In this document: in pieces, positions 8,380 through 16,439 of the stretch
Numbering within the stretch: position 1 is the first letter of the stretch
Layout of the letters: every line of letters begins with the position of its first letter
Source: a virus
DNA: 52,722 nt
Direction: 5' to 3' (one strand)
Virus record (IMG/VR): IMGVR_UViG_3300020711_000012
Location: 1-52,722 of that record
Notes under the pieces: model-generated
Told to the model about the DNA's origin: nothing
Seen by the model: only the letters and a program-made list of their open reading frames with translations
Databases searched by the model: none
Position numbers and translations under genes: made by a program

Positions 8380-8394
8380 GATATTTATAATAAA
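8380..8394 (+). promoter_or_regulatory. Phage promoter-like motif before the EDxHD endonuclease
   Basis: GATATTTATAATAAA lies 10 bases before the GTG start at 8405. This short leader type (motif plus AATAAAA and a few bases) also precedes the endonucleases at 10269, 14630, 24659 and 32162. Confidence 0.55.
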
Positions 8395-8404
8395 AGGCTT
8401 AATT

Positions 8405-9550
8405 GTGAAAAAAGATATAAAAAAGATTAATAGACTGAGACGACTACTGATTCATCTACTTGGAGAAGAGGGGGGCAACAAGAGATGTGCAAATTTAATG
8501 CGAGGGTCTTCTTTAAAAGTATTACAGTTTAAATACGGAAAAGAGTTAGGCTTATTTAAATATAAACAAAAAATAGAAAATGATAAGTTTAAAAATACCC
8601 TAAATGGATTCATTAAAAGATACGGGGAGGAGTTAGGTAGAGAGGAATATTTAGAAAAAAATAGTAAACTTTCAGTTAGTATAAATGCTTTAAAATTAAA
8701 TGGATATAGTGATGATGAAATAAAAGACATTAAAGCAAAACACTCTATTAATTCAAAGACTGACTTGGAAAGCATGATAAAAAAATATGGAGAAAAAGAG
8801 GGTAGATTAAGATATAAAAAGAAAATAGACAGTGGGTATTCTTGTAGAGATTATAAATCTGTAATGAAATATTATGGAGTAAGTGAATTAGAAGCTAAAC
8901 AGTTTGTTAATAAGAATCAATCAAGAGGGTTAGATTATTATATAAAAAAGTATGGTGATAATATAGGAAAGGAAAAATATGATGAGGCTAATAAAAAAAT
9001 AGCATATTCACAGACTAAAGACTATTATATCTCTAAATTTGGAAAAATTGAAGGCTTAAATAGATATAAAGAATTATGTTATAGTAAAGGAAAATCTGGA
9101 AGATTAGAATATTATATAGATAAATTTGGAGAAGTAGAGGGTCGGAATTTATATTCTGATATGATAAAAAAGAAAATTAGTTATTTTCCAGATTTTAGTT
9201 CAAATATAGAAAAAGATTTTAATTTATCACTATATGATTTATTAAACAATAAACAAAAAGAGGTATTTTTTGGTTACCCAATAACAAAACCCTATTTTAT
9301 AAATCTAAACCAGAATGATTATCAAATAAAGTGTATAGTACCAGACATTAAAATAGGAAATACTGTAATTGAATTTGATGGAGATTATTGGCATTCTTTA
9401 CCTAATAATATAGAGAGAGATAGATTAAAGGATAAGATATATGCTAATATGGGATTAAATTTAATTAGAGTTAAAGAATCAAATTATTTAAAAAATAAGC
9501 AATTAGTATTAGAAAATATAATAGAATTAATTAAATATTATGAAAATTAA
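8405..9550 (+). CDS. EDxHD (Vsr-like) homing endonuclease between intein halves
   Basis: A 381-residue protein. It contains six copies of a repeated DNA-binding-type unit, Y/F-G-x-x-x-G-x-x-x-Y (KYGKELGLFKY, RYGEELGREEY, KYGEKEGRLRY, KYGDNIGKEKY, KFGKIEGLNRY, KFGEVEGRNLY). The C-terminal Vsr-like nuclease domain has VIEFDGDYWH followed by ERDRLKDK. This matches the EDxHD endonuclease family described between split-intein halves in 'fractured' phage genes. The start is GTG; the end overlaps the intein C-half gene by 11 bases, suggesting translational coupling. Confidence 0.88.
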   Translation: MKKDIKKINRLRRLLIHLLGEEGGNKRCANLMRGSSLKVLQFKYGKELGLFKYKQKIENDKFKNTLNGFIKRYGEELGREEYLEKNSKLSVSINALKLNGYSDDEIKDIKAKHSINSKTDLESMIKKYGEKEGRLRYKKKIDSGYSCRDYKSVMKYYGVSELEAKQFVNKNQSRGLDYYIKKYGDNIGKEKYDEANKKIAYSQTKDYYISKFGKIEGLNRYKELCYSKGKSGRLEYYIDKFGEVEGRNLYSDMIKKKISYFPDFSSNIEKDFNLSLYDLLNNKQKEVFFGYPITKPYFINLNQNDYQIKCIVPDIKIGNTVIEFDGDYWHSLPNNIERDRLKDKIYANMGLNLIRVKESNYLKNKQLVLENIIELIKYYEN

Positions 9551-10223
9551 AAAAATAACAAAGTCTGGAAATAAATTTACTGTTGACATAGAAGTAGATA
9601 ATACTCATTCATATCAACTAAAAAATAAATCTGTGGTTCATAATACCTCCTCTCTAGTCCTGGGCACATCTTCTGGCATACATGCGTGGCACAGCGAGTA
9701 CTACATCAGAAACATAAGAGTTGGCAAGAACGAGGCCATATACACGTACCTGAGCATATACCACCCAGAGCTGATACAGGACGAGTACTTCAAGCCCCAC
9801 AGCACGGCAGTCATCTCGGTCCCACAGAAAGCGCCAGAGGGTTCGATACTGAGGACAGAGTCAGCGATAGATCTGCTCGAGAGGGTAAAATACTTCTACA
9901 ACAACTGGATCAAACCAGGACACAAGACAGGACAGAACACACACAACATCTCGGCCACGATCTCTATAAAGGACGGAGAGTGGGACACTGTAGGAGAGTG
10001 GATGTGGGAGAACAGGACTTGCTACAACGGGCTTTCAGTGCTGCCATTCTCAGACCACACCTACGTTCAGGCACCTTTCCAAGACTGCGATAAAGAGACT
10101 TACGAAAAAATGATGGAGTCGCTTTCTAACATAGATCTGAGCTTGGTGGTAGAGGCAGAAGACAACACAGACCTTAAGGACCAAGTTGCGTGTGCTGGAA
10201 ATAGTTGTGAAATTAATATATAA
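9540..10223 (+). CDS. nrdJ: Intein C-half fused to C-terminal part of class II ribonucleotide reductase
   Basis: Residues 1-35 are the intein C-half, with block F (VDIEVDNTHSYQL) and the terminal HN. The first extein residue is Thr, a permitted +1 nucleophile. Residues 36-227 continue the reductase exactly where the N-part stops (TSSLVLGTSSGIHAWHS), ending with a Cys-containing tail (ACAGNSCEINI) likely to regenerate the active-site disulfide. The intein part is AT-rich while the reductase part is GC-richer and typical of this phage, so the boundary is also visible in base composition. Confidence 0.92.
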   Translation: MKIKKITKSGNKFTVDIEVDNTHSYQLKNKSVVHNTSSLVLGTSSGIHAWHSEYYIRNIRVGKNEAIYTYLSIYHPELIQDEYFKPHSTAVISVPQKAPEGSILRTESAIDLLERVKYFYNNWIKPGHKTGQNTHNISATISIKDGEWDTVGEWMWENRTCYNGLSVLPFSDHTYVQAPFQDCDKETYEKMMESLSNIDLSLVVEAEDNTDLKDQVACAGNSCEINI

Positions 10224-10247
10224 ATTAACTGAATTACACAAGGTCCG

Positions 10248-10262
10248 CATATTTATTATAAA
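10248..10262 (+). promoter_or_regulatory. Phage promoter-like motif CATATTTATTATAAA
   Basis: Located 6 bases before the GIY-YIG start at 10269. It is the short, unstructured type of endonuclease leader. Confidence 0.5.
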
Positions 10263-10268
10263 GACCTT

Positions 10269-11015
10269 ATGATAATTTATAAGACTACAAATTTAGAATC
10301 AGGAAAAATTTATATAGGTAAAGACACAAAAAATGATCCAAGCTATCTTGGATCTGGAGTAAAAATAAAAGATGCTATAAAGAGCTATGGTCGAGATAAG
10401 TTCAAAAAGGGCGTATTAGATCATAGCTCTTCTATTGAGGAATTAAATATAAAAGAGCAATATTGGATCAGCTATTATAATTCTACAAATCCAGAAATTG
10501 GTTATAATATTTCTACAGGAGGGGATGGTGGAGATAATTTTACAAATCATCCAAATAAAGAAGAGCATAGAGAAAAATTACGAAATGCATCAAATACTAA
10601 TAAAGATATTTTACGACATAAATTTGTTGATATTTCTAAAAATTTATGGAAAGACGATGAGTATAGAACTAGCGTAAAAAATGGAGTGGATGCATATTGG
10701 AAAAATGAAGAGAATCTAAAAAAATTCTCAGATAAAATGAAAGATATACTTAGTAATCCAGAATATAGGAAAAAATGGAGTGAATGTAAAAAAGGAGATA
10801 AGAATTATAAATGGTTAGGATTTGCATATTTATATAATCAAGATGGAGATCTAATAAAGAAATTTGATAAAATAACAACAGCAAAGAAAGAGTTAAAGAT
10901 TAATTTTGGAGATATGAATAAAATCAGATCTGGAATAAGAGAGATAATATTGACATCTTCTAAAATAGAAAAGTCAAATTATGAAGGTTTTAAAATAATA
11001 ATAAGCAAGGTTTAA
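10269..11015 (+). CDS. GIY-YIG homing endonuclease
   Basis: A 248-residue protein starting with a GIY-YIG nuclease domain: MIIYKTTN, KIYIGKDTK, the YLGSG segment and EQYWISYYN, then GYNISTGGDGG. A helical DNA-binding region follows with NUMOD-like elements at the C-terminus. It is very AT-rich compared with the ribonucleotide reductase and zincin genes on either side. It sits after the C-terminal nrdJ gene, a second mobile gene at this locus. Confidence 0.87.
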   Translation: MIIYKTTNLESGKIYIGKDTKNDPSYLGSGVKIKDAIKSYGRDKFKKGVLDHSSSIEELNIKEQYWISYYNSTNPEIGYNISTGGDGGDNFTNHPNKEEHREKLRNASNTNKDILRHKFVDISKNLWKDDEYRTSVKNGVDAYWKNEENLKKFSDKMKDILSNPEYRKKWSECKKGDKNYKWLGFAYLYNQDGDLIKKFDKITTAKKELKINFGDMNKIRSGIREIILTSSKIEKSNYEGFKIIISKV

Positions 11016-11016
11016 T

Positions 11017-11026
11017 GATATTTATA
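11017..11026 (+). promoter_or_regulatory. Phage promoter-like motif GATATTTATA
   Basis: Ends 4 bases before the ATG at 11031, overlapping the end of the endonuclease gene region. A transcript starting just downstream would be almost leaderless. Confidence 0.45.
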
Positions 11027-11030
11027 ACAT

Positions 11031-11846
11031 ATGATAAAGCTCATAGATCTGCTTACAGAGAAGATAGTAAAGATACCGCAGGACCAGCTGTCAAAGGCTA
11101 GTTCTGCGTTCTCCTACATAGAGAACAACCTAGACTCTCTCAAGAAGAAGTCGCCTAAAAGCTACAAGCAAGATCCATATGTTCCTATGAGCTTCAAGAA
11201 CATGTTCAACATGAAAGACCGCAGAGGCAACCTGACATCGATCAGCTTAGGTCTGTATAACGATCCAAAGGATGGAGCATACGCTAGGATGGACCAGCAG
11301 AACATGGCTGTCATGGCAAACCTTGCAAAGCTTACAGACGAGCATGATTTTACGGTGAACATAGAGCATGAGCTCATACATGCAATAGATCCTAAAGCGT
11401 TCGATCCAGATCTAGATGCAAAGCTGGGAGTTGGAGCACCGAAAGCGCCAGGCAAGAATGCAAGCCCAGAAGACATAGAGCAGTACGAAAAGGACCTCAT
11501 ATCACATCTAAATTCACCAGCTGAGTTCGATGCACACACCTCTACGCTGATAAACACAATAGCCTCTGGGCTTGCAAAGAAAGACAAGGACAAGAAGCTT
11601 ATGGCTGCGGTCAAAAGCCAGCTGTTTAGGGCACTCTCTGACATAAAGACCAAGAGCTACGATGAGGTATACAACGAGTACAAGAACACGGCAGTTCCTT
11701 TCCTCTTTCTAAGAGGACCTTGGATAAAAGACAGGCTTGAGTCTGCAAGAGACAGTTTTTACTCTGAGCTGGTCAAGATCAAAGCATGGTCAACTGACGA
11801 GGGGCTATACAGGAGGTTCCTCAGAAGGCTGAGCACAGAGCTTTAG
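11031..11846 (+). CDS. Zincin-like metalloprotease domain protein
   Basis: A 271-residue protein with an HExxH zinc motif (IEHELIHAID, about residue 117) followed by acidic residues. The N-terminus (MIKLIDLLTEK) resembles the short amphipathic capsid-targeting peptides that T4-type phages use to bring proteins into the prohead. With the promoter-like motif directly upstream, this suggests a virion or assembly protein. Substrate and third zinc ligand are not evident. It might be inactive structurally despite the motif. Confidence 0.7.
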   Translation: MIKLIDLLTEKIVKIPQDQLSKASSAFSYIENNLDSLKKKSPKSYKQDPYVPMSFKNMFNMKDRRGNLTSISLGLYNDPKDGAYARMDQQNMAVMANLAKLTDEHDFTVNIEHELIHAIDPKAFDPDLDAKLGVGAPKAPGKNASPEDIEQYEKDLISHLNSPAEFDAHTSTLINTIASGLAKKDKDKKLMAAVKSQLFRALSDIKTKSYDEVYNEYKNTAVPFLFLRGPWIKDRLESARDSFYSELVKIKAWSTDEGLYRRFLRRLSTEL

Positions 11847-11897
11847 CACTTAGAACTTACACTGCAAAAGTTCTAAAAGATGTCATACATTTGACTT

Positions 11898-12104
11898 ATG
11901 ACATTCACAGTTACTACACAGACGTTTTACCTCATTGTGATATTTGTACTCATGGTATTACAAGTATACCAGTTCCGATTAATATATAAGCTCAGACAGG
12001 ACCACAACGCTCTTTGGCTCCAAGTTCAAAACGTGATACTCAACGTCGCCGGGGCAATAACCCAAATAGAAAAGAAGATAGATGGCAAACAAGATAAGGA
12101 GTAG
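11898..12104 (+). CDS. Small membrane protein with coiled coil
   Basis: A 68-residue protein with an N-terminal membrane helix (FYLIVIFVLMVLQVYQF, about residues 10-26). A short amphipathic segment ends in lysine-rich residues predicted to lie in the cytoplasm. Its end overlaps the next gene by 23 bases, so the two are probably translated together. Function is not recognisable from sequence. Confidence 0.65.
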   Translation: MTFTVTTQTFYLIVIFVLMVLQVYQFRLIYKLRQDHNALWLQVQNVILNVAGAITQIEKKIDGKQDKE

Positions 12105-12339
12105 AGGTCTTGGAGACACGATAGCACGATTCACCCATTTCTTTGGACTGGATCGTTTGTCTATGTGGTTTGCTACCAAAGTCTTAGGAAAAGAAGACTG
12201 CGGATGCGAAAGGCGTCAGAGCAGACTCAATGAGCTATTCCCATACAAGAAGAATAAAGTTTATGACACAAAGGACATATTTGAAAGTAGATACTTCTCA
12301 GAAAGTCAAGGAAATGATAGCTCACATACAGAGCCATGA
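12082..12339 (+). CDS. Small Cys-containing conserved phage protein
   Basis: An 85-residue protein with a compact motif CGCERRQSRLNELFPY at about residues 39-54. I associate this motif with small proteins of T4-like phages, but I know of no function. It overlaps both the membrane-protein gene before it and the start of the DNA polymerase gene (by 77 bases), an unusually long overlap. The C-terminal 25 residues may therefore be non-conserved. Confidence 0.6.
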   Translation: MANKIRSRGLGDTIARFTHFFGLDRLSMWFATKVLGKEDCGCERRQSRLNELFPYKKNKVYDTKDIFESRYFSESQGNDSSHTEP

Positions 12340-14572
12340 TCTCATATCCTTTGACACAGAGACAAACTCGCTAAACCCCAGAAAAGGCAAGATAATAGGC
12401 TTCTCTGTCTCAGGAGAAGTTGGTCTAGGTTTCTATATGCCGACGATGTTATTTGTCAACGATGAGCTCCAGAATGCGTCTATTGATGGTATTTTATGCC
12501 ATGACATAGCCAAACGTGCCATTGCACTGCTTGTAGGAAAAAAGCTCATCGGACACAACCTCTCTTTCGACACCAGATTTGTCAAGAACTTCTACGGCGT
12601 AGATCTCATAGACTCGATACATGCAGACACGATACTCATGGTACACACAGTCCAAGAGGAAGGTGCAAACGCTGAGTACGGAGCAGGTACCTTTGCGTTG
12701 AAGGAGATCGCCAAGAGCATACAGACAGAGATCGGTATTGATATCGAGACTGAGGCGAACAAGGAGCAGATAGAGCTCAAGGAGTCGATACACGCAAACG
12801 GCGGATCTACATCGAAGGAGAACTACGAGATATGGAAGGCGGACATAGACATCCTCTCTAAATACGCATGTGCAGACACCGATCTTGCTCTAAGGATATA
12901 CAAATACTACCTGCAGAAGATAAAGGACGAGGGGCTAGAGGGCTTCTTCTTTGTGGACGAGGTCATGCCCCTTTACAGAGAAGTCACCATACCAATGGAA
13001 GACAAAGGCGTGAAGCTGGACATCGATACCATCAAGTCATCGAGAGAGAGGATAGATCTTGACATGAAACGGTACTACGATCTTGTGGTAGAGGACCTCG
13101 TGGGCAGACAGGAAATCAAAGACTGGATAGTATGCAAGGCGATAGAGGCATATCCTCCGAGCAACAAGGGATCATTTGCTCAGGCCGCTGTAGAGCACTT
13201 TAAACTAGACCTGCCAAAGTCAGAGGCTTCAGGGAAATACAGCATCACTAAATCCACTGTCTCCAAACTGCCAGATTCACAAGTTAAAAGATTTCTGTCA
13301 GAAGGACACGACTTTCTTTTAGACGATATAGACCTGCAGAAGATAAGCATGAAGTTGTGGAAGAAAGACAACGATGGCACGTTCTTCAACATACAGTCCA
13401 AAGACCAGATGGGTGACATAGCATTCAATGCGCTTGGGATAAAACCCCTGTCTCAGACCAAGAAGGGCAAACCCCAATTCGATGATGATCTGATCCAGAG
13501 CATCGCTGACAAACACTCTTGGGCGTCTAAGCTCAGGATATATGGCAAGCTGCTAAAGATCAAGTCTACATACATGGATCGCTTTTTGGATGCACAAGAG
13601 GACGGCAGATATTTCTTTTATTATAAACAGCACGGGACTGTATCAGGCAGATATGGTTCAGACGCGCAACAGCTTCCAAGGCCGAAAGAGGAAGGAGAAG
13701 ACGATCCGATAGTAGTAGAGTACACGAACCTGGTGAGAGCGTTCTTTATATCCGACACGGGCAATGACTTTGTGGATTGCGATTATGAGTCTTTGGAGCC
13801 TCACGTGTTCGCCCATGTCTCAGGCGACGAAGGACTCAAGGATATCTTCAGAAATAACTGGGATTTTTATTCTACGATCGCGATAAAGACAGAGCATCTC
13901 AGCCAATATTCCCCAGATAAAAAGGCAGAGAACTTCCTCAGAAAGCATGCACCGCAGCTCAGGAACAAAGCCAAAGCATACGCGCTAGGCATCCCTTACG
14001 GCATGGGAGCTTACGCGCTAGGAATGAACCTTGACATACCACAGAAGAAGGCACAAGTCTTGGTCGATGGATACCTCAACGGCTTTCCAGCATTGAAGCA
14101 GTGGATGGCAGACTCAAAACTTCAAGCCCAGACCTTAGGATACGTCAAGACCCAAGTAGGTCGCATCAGACACTTGGACAAAGTCAAGAAGATATACGAT
14201 TCTCTCGGAGACGGCATCACAGATTGGCAAATCAGAAACATGCTATCTAAACAATATGGTAAGGAGAAAGTCACCAAGATATACAGGGACTACGTCAATG
14301 GCATCAATAACTCTCGCAATTATTGTATACAGTCATTAGCTGCCTCAATAGTAAATAGAGCAGCTATACAAATAAATAGACGACTAAAATCTGTTGGGAT
14401 TGATGGATTAGTTATAGCTCAAATTCATGACCAGACGATTACTGAAGTAGAGTCTTCCAGAGCTCAAGAGGCAATGCAAATAGTAAAAGATTGTATGGAA
14501 AATACTACAAAGATAAGCATAGACTTAAAAGCTCCTCCAACATTATGTAAAAATTGGAAAGAGGGGCATTAG
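12263..14572 (+). CDS. polA: DNA polymerase, family A, with 3'-5' exonuclease
   Basis: About 769 residues from the ATG at 12263 (MTQRTYLKV); an ATG at 12230 is possible but less family-like. Proofreading domain: FDTETNSL (Exo I), IGHNLSFDTRF (Exo II) and YACADTDLAL (Exo III). Polymerase motifs: A is DCDYESLEPHV, B is RNKAKAYALGIPYG, C is IAQIHDQ. Motif C has HDQ instead of the usual HDE, but the metal-binding Asp remains. It has no 5' nuclease domain; that activity is probably supplied by the gene at 3147. The last 270 bases are AT-rich, next to an endonuclease gene. T4 itself uses a family B enzyme. Confidence 0.92.
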   Translation: MTQRTYLKVDTSQKVKEMIAHIQSHDLISFDTETNSLNPRKGKIIGFSVSGEVGLGFYMPTMLFVNDELQNASIDGILCHDIAKRAIALLVGKKLIGHNLSFDTRFVKNFYGVDLIDSIHADTILMVHTVQEEGANAEYGAGTFALKEIAKSIQTEIGIDIETEANKEQIELKESIHANGGSTSKENYEIWKADIDILSKYACADTDLALRIYKYYLQKIKDEGLEGFFFVDEVMPLYREVTIPMEDKGVKLDIDTIKSSRERIDLDMKRYYDLVVEDLVGRQEIKDWIVCKAIEAYPPSNKGSFAQAAVEHFKLDLPKSEASGKYSITKSTVSKLPDSQVKRFLSEGHDFLLDDIDLQKISMKLWKKDNDGTFFNIQSKDQMGDIAFNALGIKPLSQTKKGKPQFDDDLIQSIADKHSWASKLRIYGKLLKIKSTYMDRFLDAQEDGRYFFYYKQHGTVSGRYGSDAQQLPRPKEEGEDDPIVVEYTNLVRAFFISDTGNDFVDCDYESLEPHVFAHVSGDEGLKDIFRNNWDFYSTIAIKTEHLSQYSPDKKAENFLRKHAPQLRNKAKAYALGIPYGMGAYALGMNLDIPQKKAQVLVDGYLNGFPALKQWMADSKLQAQTLGYVKTQVGRIRHLDKVKKIYDSLGDGITDWQIRNMLSKQYGKEKVTKIYRDYVNGINNSRNYCIQSLAASIVNRAAIQINRRLKSVGIDGLVIAQIHDQTITEVESSRAQEAMQIVKDCMENTTKISIDLKAPPTLCKNWKEGH

Positions 14573-14608
14573 TAATGGGAATAATAATGTATAAAATATC
14601 CAACTAAG

Positions 14609-14623
14609 TATATTTATAATAAA
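14609..14623 (+). promoter_or_regulatory. Phage promoter-like motif TATATTTATAATAAA
   Basis: Short leader type, 6 bases before the HNH endonuclease ATG at 14630. Confidence 0.55.
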
Positions 14624-14629
14624 ATACTT

Positions 14630-15604
14630 ATGAATTATCAAAAACATTATAATTTATTAATAGAAAAAGGAAAGAATAGAGATAGTAAAATATTACCATA
14701 TTATGAACAACATCATATTATACCTAAATCAGAAGGTGGATTAGATGATAATTCTAATTTAGTTAAACTAACAGCCAGAGAACATTTTATCGCTCATTGG
14801 TTACTTTATAGAATTAATCCATCAATACCAGCTAGAGCATTTTCTTTTTGGAGAATGTGTAGAGGAAGAGGATCTACTCCTAAGTGTCATTGGATAGTAA
14901 TATCTTCTAGATGTTATGAAGAAGCGAGATTAGCTCACTCTAAAGCAATATCTAAAGCTTTAAGTGGCGTAAAAAAATCACTAGAGCATTCTGCAAAAGT
15001 TGGATTAGCCTTAAGAGGCAAAAAAAGAACTGAAGAGCAGAAATTAAAGATGAGAAAAAAGCATATAATTACAAAAGAGGGTTTAGATAAAATAAAGGAG
15101 ACTAATAAAAATAAAAAGTATTATACTAGAAAAGTGATAATGCTAGATAAAAGCACTTTAGATGAAATAAGAAATTTTGATTCTTTAAAACAAGCTGCTT
15201 TATTTGTAAATCTTAAAAATTCTAATATATGTGCTGCTATCAAGAATGGATCTATTTCTGGAAATTATAGATGGAAATACTTCGATCAAGAATCATATAT
15301 AAAAAAAGAAGATAATACTTTTAAAAGTAGACTAAATTTTATAGGAGATAAAAATCCGAATAAGAGCCCAGAAAAACGTGAAAAATTACGATTAAGATCT
15401 ACTGGTGATAATAATCATAATGCGATTAAGATAATTCAATCTGACTTAGAAGGAAATTATATAAAACTTTGGACATGCATGGCAACAGCCGCAAAAAGTC
15501 TAAATATATGTTCTACCAATATTCAAAAATGTTGTATTGGTAAAAGAAAAAAAGCTGGCGGATATACATGGAAATACAATAACTATAAACACAAACCACA
15601 ATGA
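14630..15604 (+). CDS. HNH homing endonuclease with NUMOD modules
   Basis: A 324-residue protein with an N-terminal HNH domain (YEQHHIIPKSEGGLDDNSNLVKL, REHFIAHWLL). NUMOD3-like helices and two NUMOD1-like helix-turn-helix segments follow (SLKQAALFVNLKNSNICAAIKNG and MATAAKSLNICSTNIQKCC), each closing with a WKY strand. It is inserted after the DNA polymerase gene. Its TGA overlaps the ATG of the next gene (ATGA). Confidence 0.88.
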   Translation: MNYQKHYNLLIEKGKNRDSKILPYYEQHHIIPKSEGGLDDNSNLVKLTAREHFIAHWLLYRINPSIPARAFSFWRMCRGRGSTPKCHWIVISSRCYEEARLAHSKAISKALSGVKKSLEHSAKVGLALRGKKRTEEQKLKMRKKHIITKEGLDKIKETNKNKKYYTRKVIMLDKSTLDEIRNFDSLKQAALFVNLKNSNICAAIKNGSISGNYRWKYFDQESYIKKEDNTFKSRLNFIGDKNPNKSPEKREKLRLRSTGDNNHNAIKIIQSDLEGNYIKLWTCMATAAKSLNICSTNIQKCCIGKRKKAGGYTWKYNNYKHKPQ

Positions 15605-15834
15605 TTAAGAAAATAGGAAAATATACAATACTCATCATAACAGAATCTTACTGGAGAAAATATGGTATAAGTTTAGTTCTCAGTAATACTTGTGGATATG
15701 CTATCGATAGAATTTGGATAGACAGAGAAGTTGCTTCGGAGATAATGTGTGATGATGAAATGATGAGCAGCTTATGGCCAACTCTACGATACAATGAAAA
15801 AGTTGATAGACATGAATTAATAACAAGAATATGA
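15601..15834 (+). CDS. Hypothetical protein
   Basis: A 77-residue protein with an N-terminal basic/hydrophobic stretch (MIKKIGKYTILIITESYWRK) and an acidic middle. Its ATG overlaps the endonuclease stop and its own stop overlaps the next start (ATGA), typical of a tightly coupled operon. No family recognised. Confidence 0.6.
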   Translation: MIKKIGKYTILIITESYWRKYGISLVLSNTCGYAIDRIWIDREVASEIMCDDEMMSSLWPTLRYNEKVDRHELITRI

Positions 15835-16058
15835 AAACAGCAGAACAGTTTTTAGAAGAATGCAAAGCAAAGTGGACGTTAAACACGCCAGAGAACTCCA
15901 AACAGGCGATGATAGAGGCATTAATACTATACGCAGAACAGGCAATAGACGAGTGTGCTCAAACATTTCGTTGGGAATGGGACTGTGATGATCCACATGA
16001 TGCAGTAGAGATAGTAGATCCAGATACGATAAAAGAAGTAAAAAACATGCTAAAATGA
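15831..16058 (+). CDS. Hypothetical protein
   Basis: A 75-residue acidic protein, largely helical by composition. It contains the segment EQAIDECAQTFRWEW, which looks like that of small conserved phage proteins of unknown role. It overlaps its neighbours on both sides by 4 bases and is probably co-translated with them. Confidence 0.6.
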   Translation: MKTAEQFLEECKAKWTLNTPENSKQAMIEALILYAEQAIDECAQTFRWEWDCDDPHDAVEIVDPDTIKEVKNMLK

Positions 16059-16300
16059 CAAGCGCAAAACAAGCAAGTGAAGAATCAAACCAAGTTAGAT
16101 CTAGCTTAGAAAAAGAGCTCAGAGACTCAGACATAGCAAACATAGAGAAAAAAATCTCCAAAGCTATACAGAGAGGGGATCATGGAGTAGATTGCATTAT
16201 AGGATTTTCAGAACACAAAACCCTATTAGAATCTTTGGGATACGGATTATATAAGCAGCCAAATGAAACTCTACTCTATAAAATAACTTGGTATAACTAG
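16055..16300 (+). CDS. Hypothetical protein
   Basis: An 81-residue protein with a charged helical N-terminal half and a C-terminal half containing LESLGYGLYKQPNETLLYKITW, which reads like a small beta domain. It is the third gene of the ATGA-coupled set that starts at 15601 and is followed by a promoter-like motif. No known family. Confidence 0.6.
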   Translation: MTSAKQASEESNQVRSSLEKELRDSDIANIEKKISKAIQRGDHGVDCIIGFSEHKTLLESLGYGLYKQPNETLLYKITWYN

Positions 16301-16321
16301 CCGAACGAAATATAAAACGCA

Positions 16322-16331
16322 TATATTTATA
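16322..16331 (+). promoter_or_regulatory. Phage promoter-like motif TATATTTATA
   Basis: Precedes a structured leader of about 105 nt before the gene at 16440. The leader contains GGGA...TCCC and GTGG...CCAC pairings and ends in a rare clear Shine-Dalgarno (AAAAAAGGAGAA). The likely 5' end of the transcript coincides with the long-range repeat at 16335. Confidence 0.5.
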
Positions 16332-16334
16332 GAT

Positions 16335-16348
16335 GAAACACCCATAAC
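16335..16348 (+). repeat. Left arm of a 14-bp inverted repeat enclosing the gene at 16440
   Basis: GAAACACCCATAAC is the exact reverse complement of GTTATGGGTGTTTC at 17253-17266. The two arms lie in the 5' and 3' untranslated regions of one gene, about 900 bases apart. Confidence 0.7.
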
Positions 16349-16439
16349 TTTGTCGATCTTGGGAAGCGATATCCCTCGAGTGGTCACAGGCCACGATAAG
16401 ACCGGCAACATTGTTAACACATAAAAAAGGAGAATCAAA

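Noticed and set aside
8380-8394. A classical T4 late promoter on the + strand
   Set aside because: The + strand motif is ATATTTAT, and TATAAATA appears only as its reverse complement, whereas the genes run on the + strand. I therefore call it a phage-specific motif only.
12082-12339. The 12230 ATG as the DNA polymerase start
   Set aside because: It adds 11 residues unlike the family and extends the overlap with the upstream gene; 12263 gives a normal N-terminus before the exonuclease domain.
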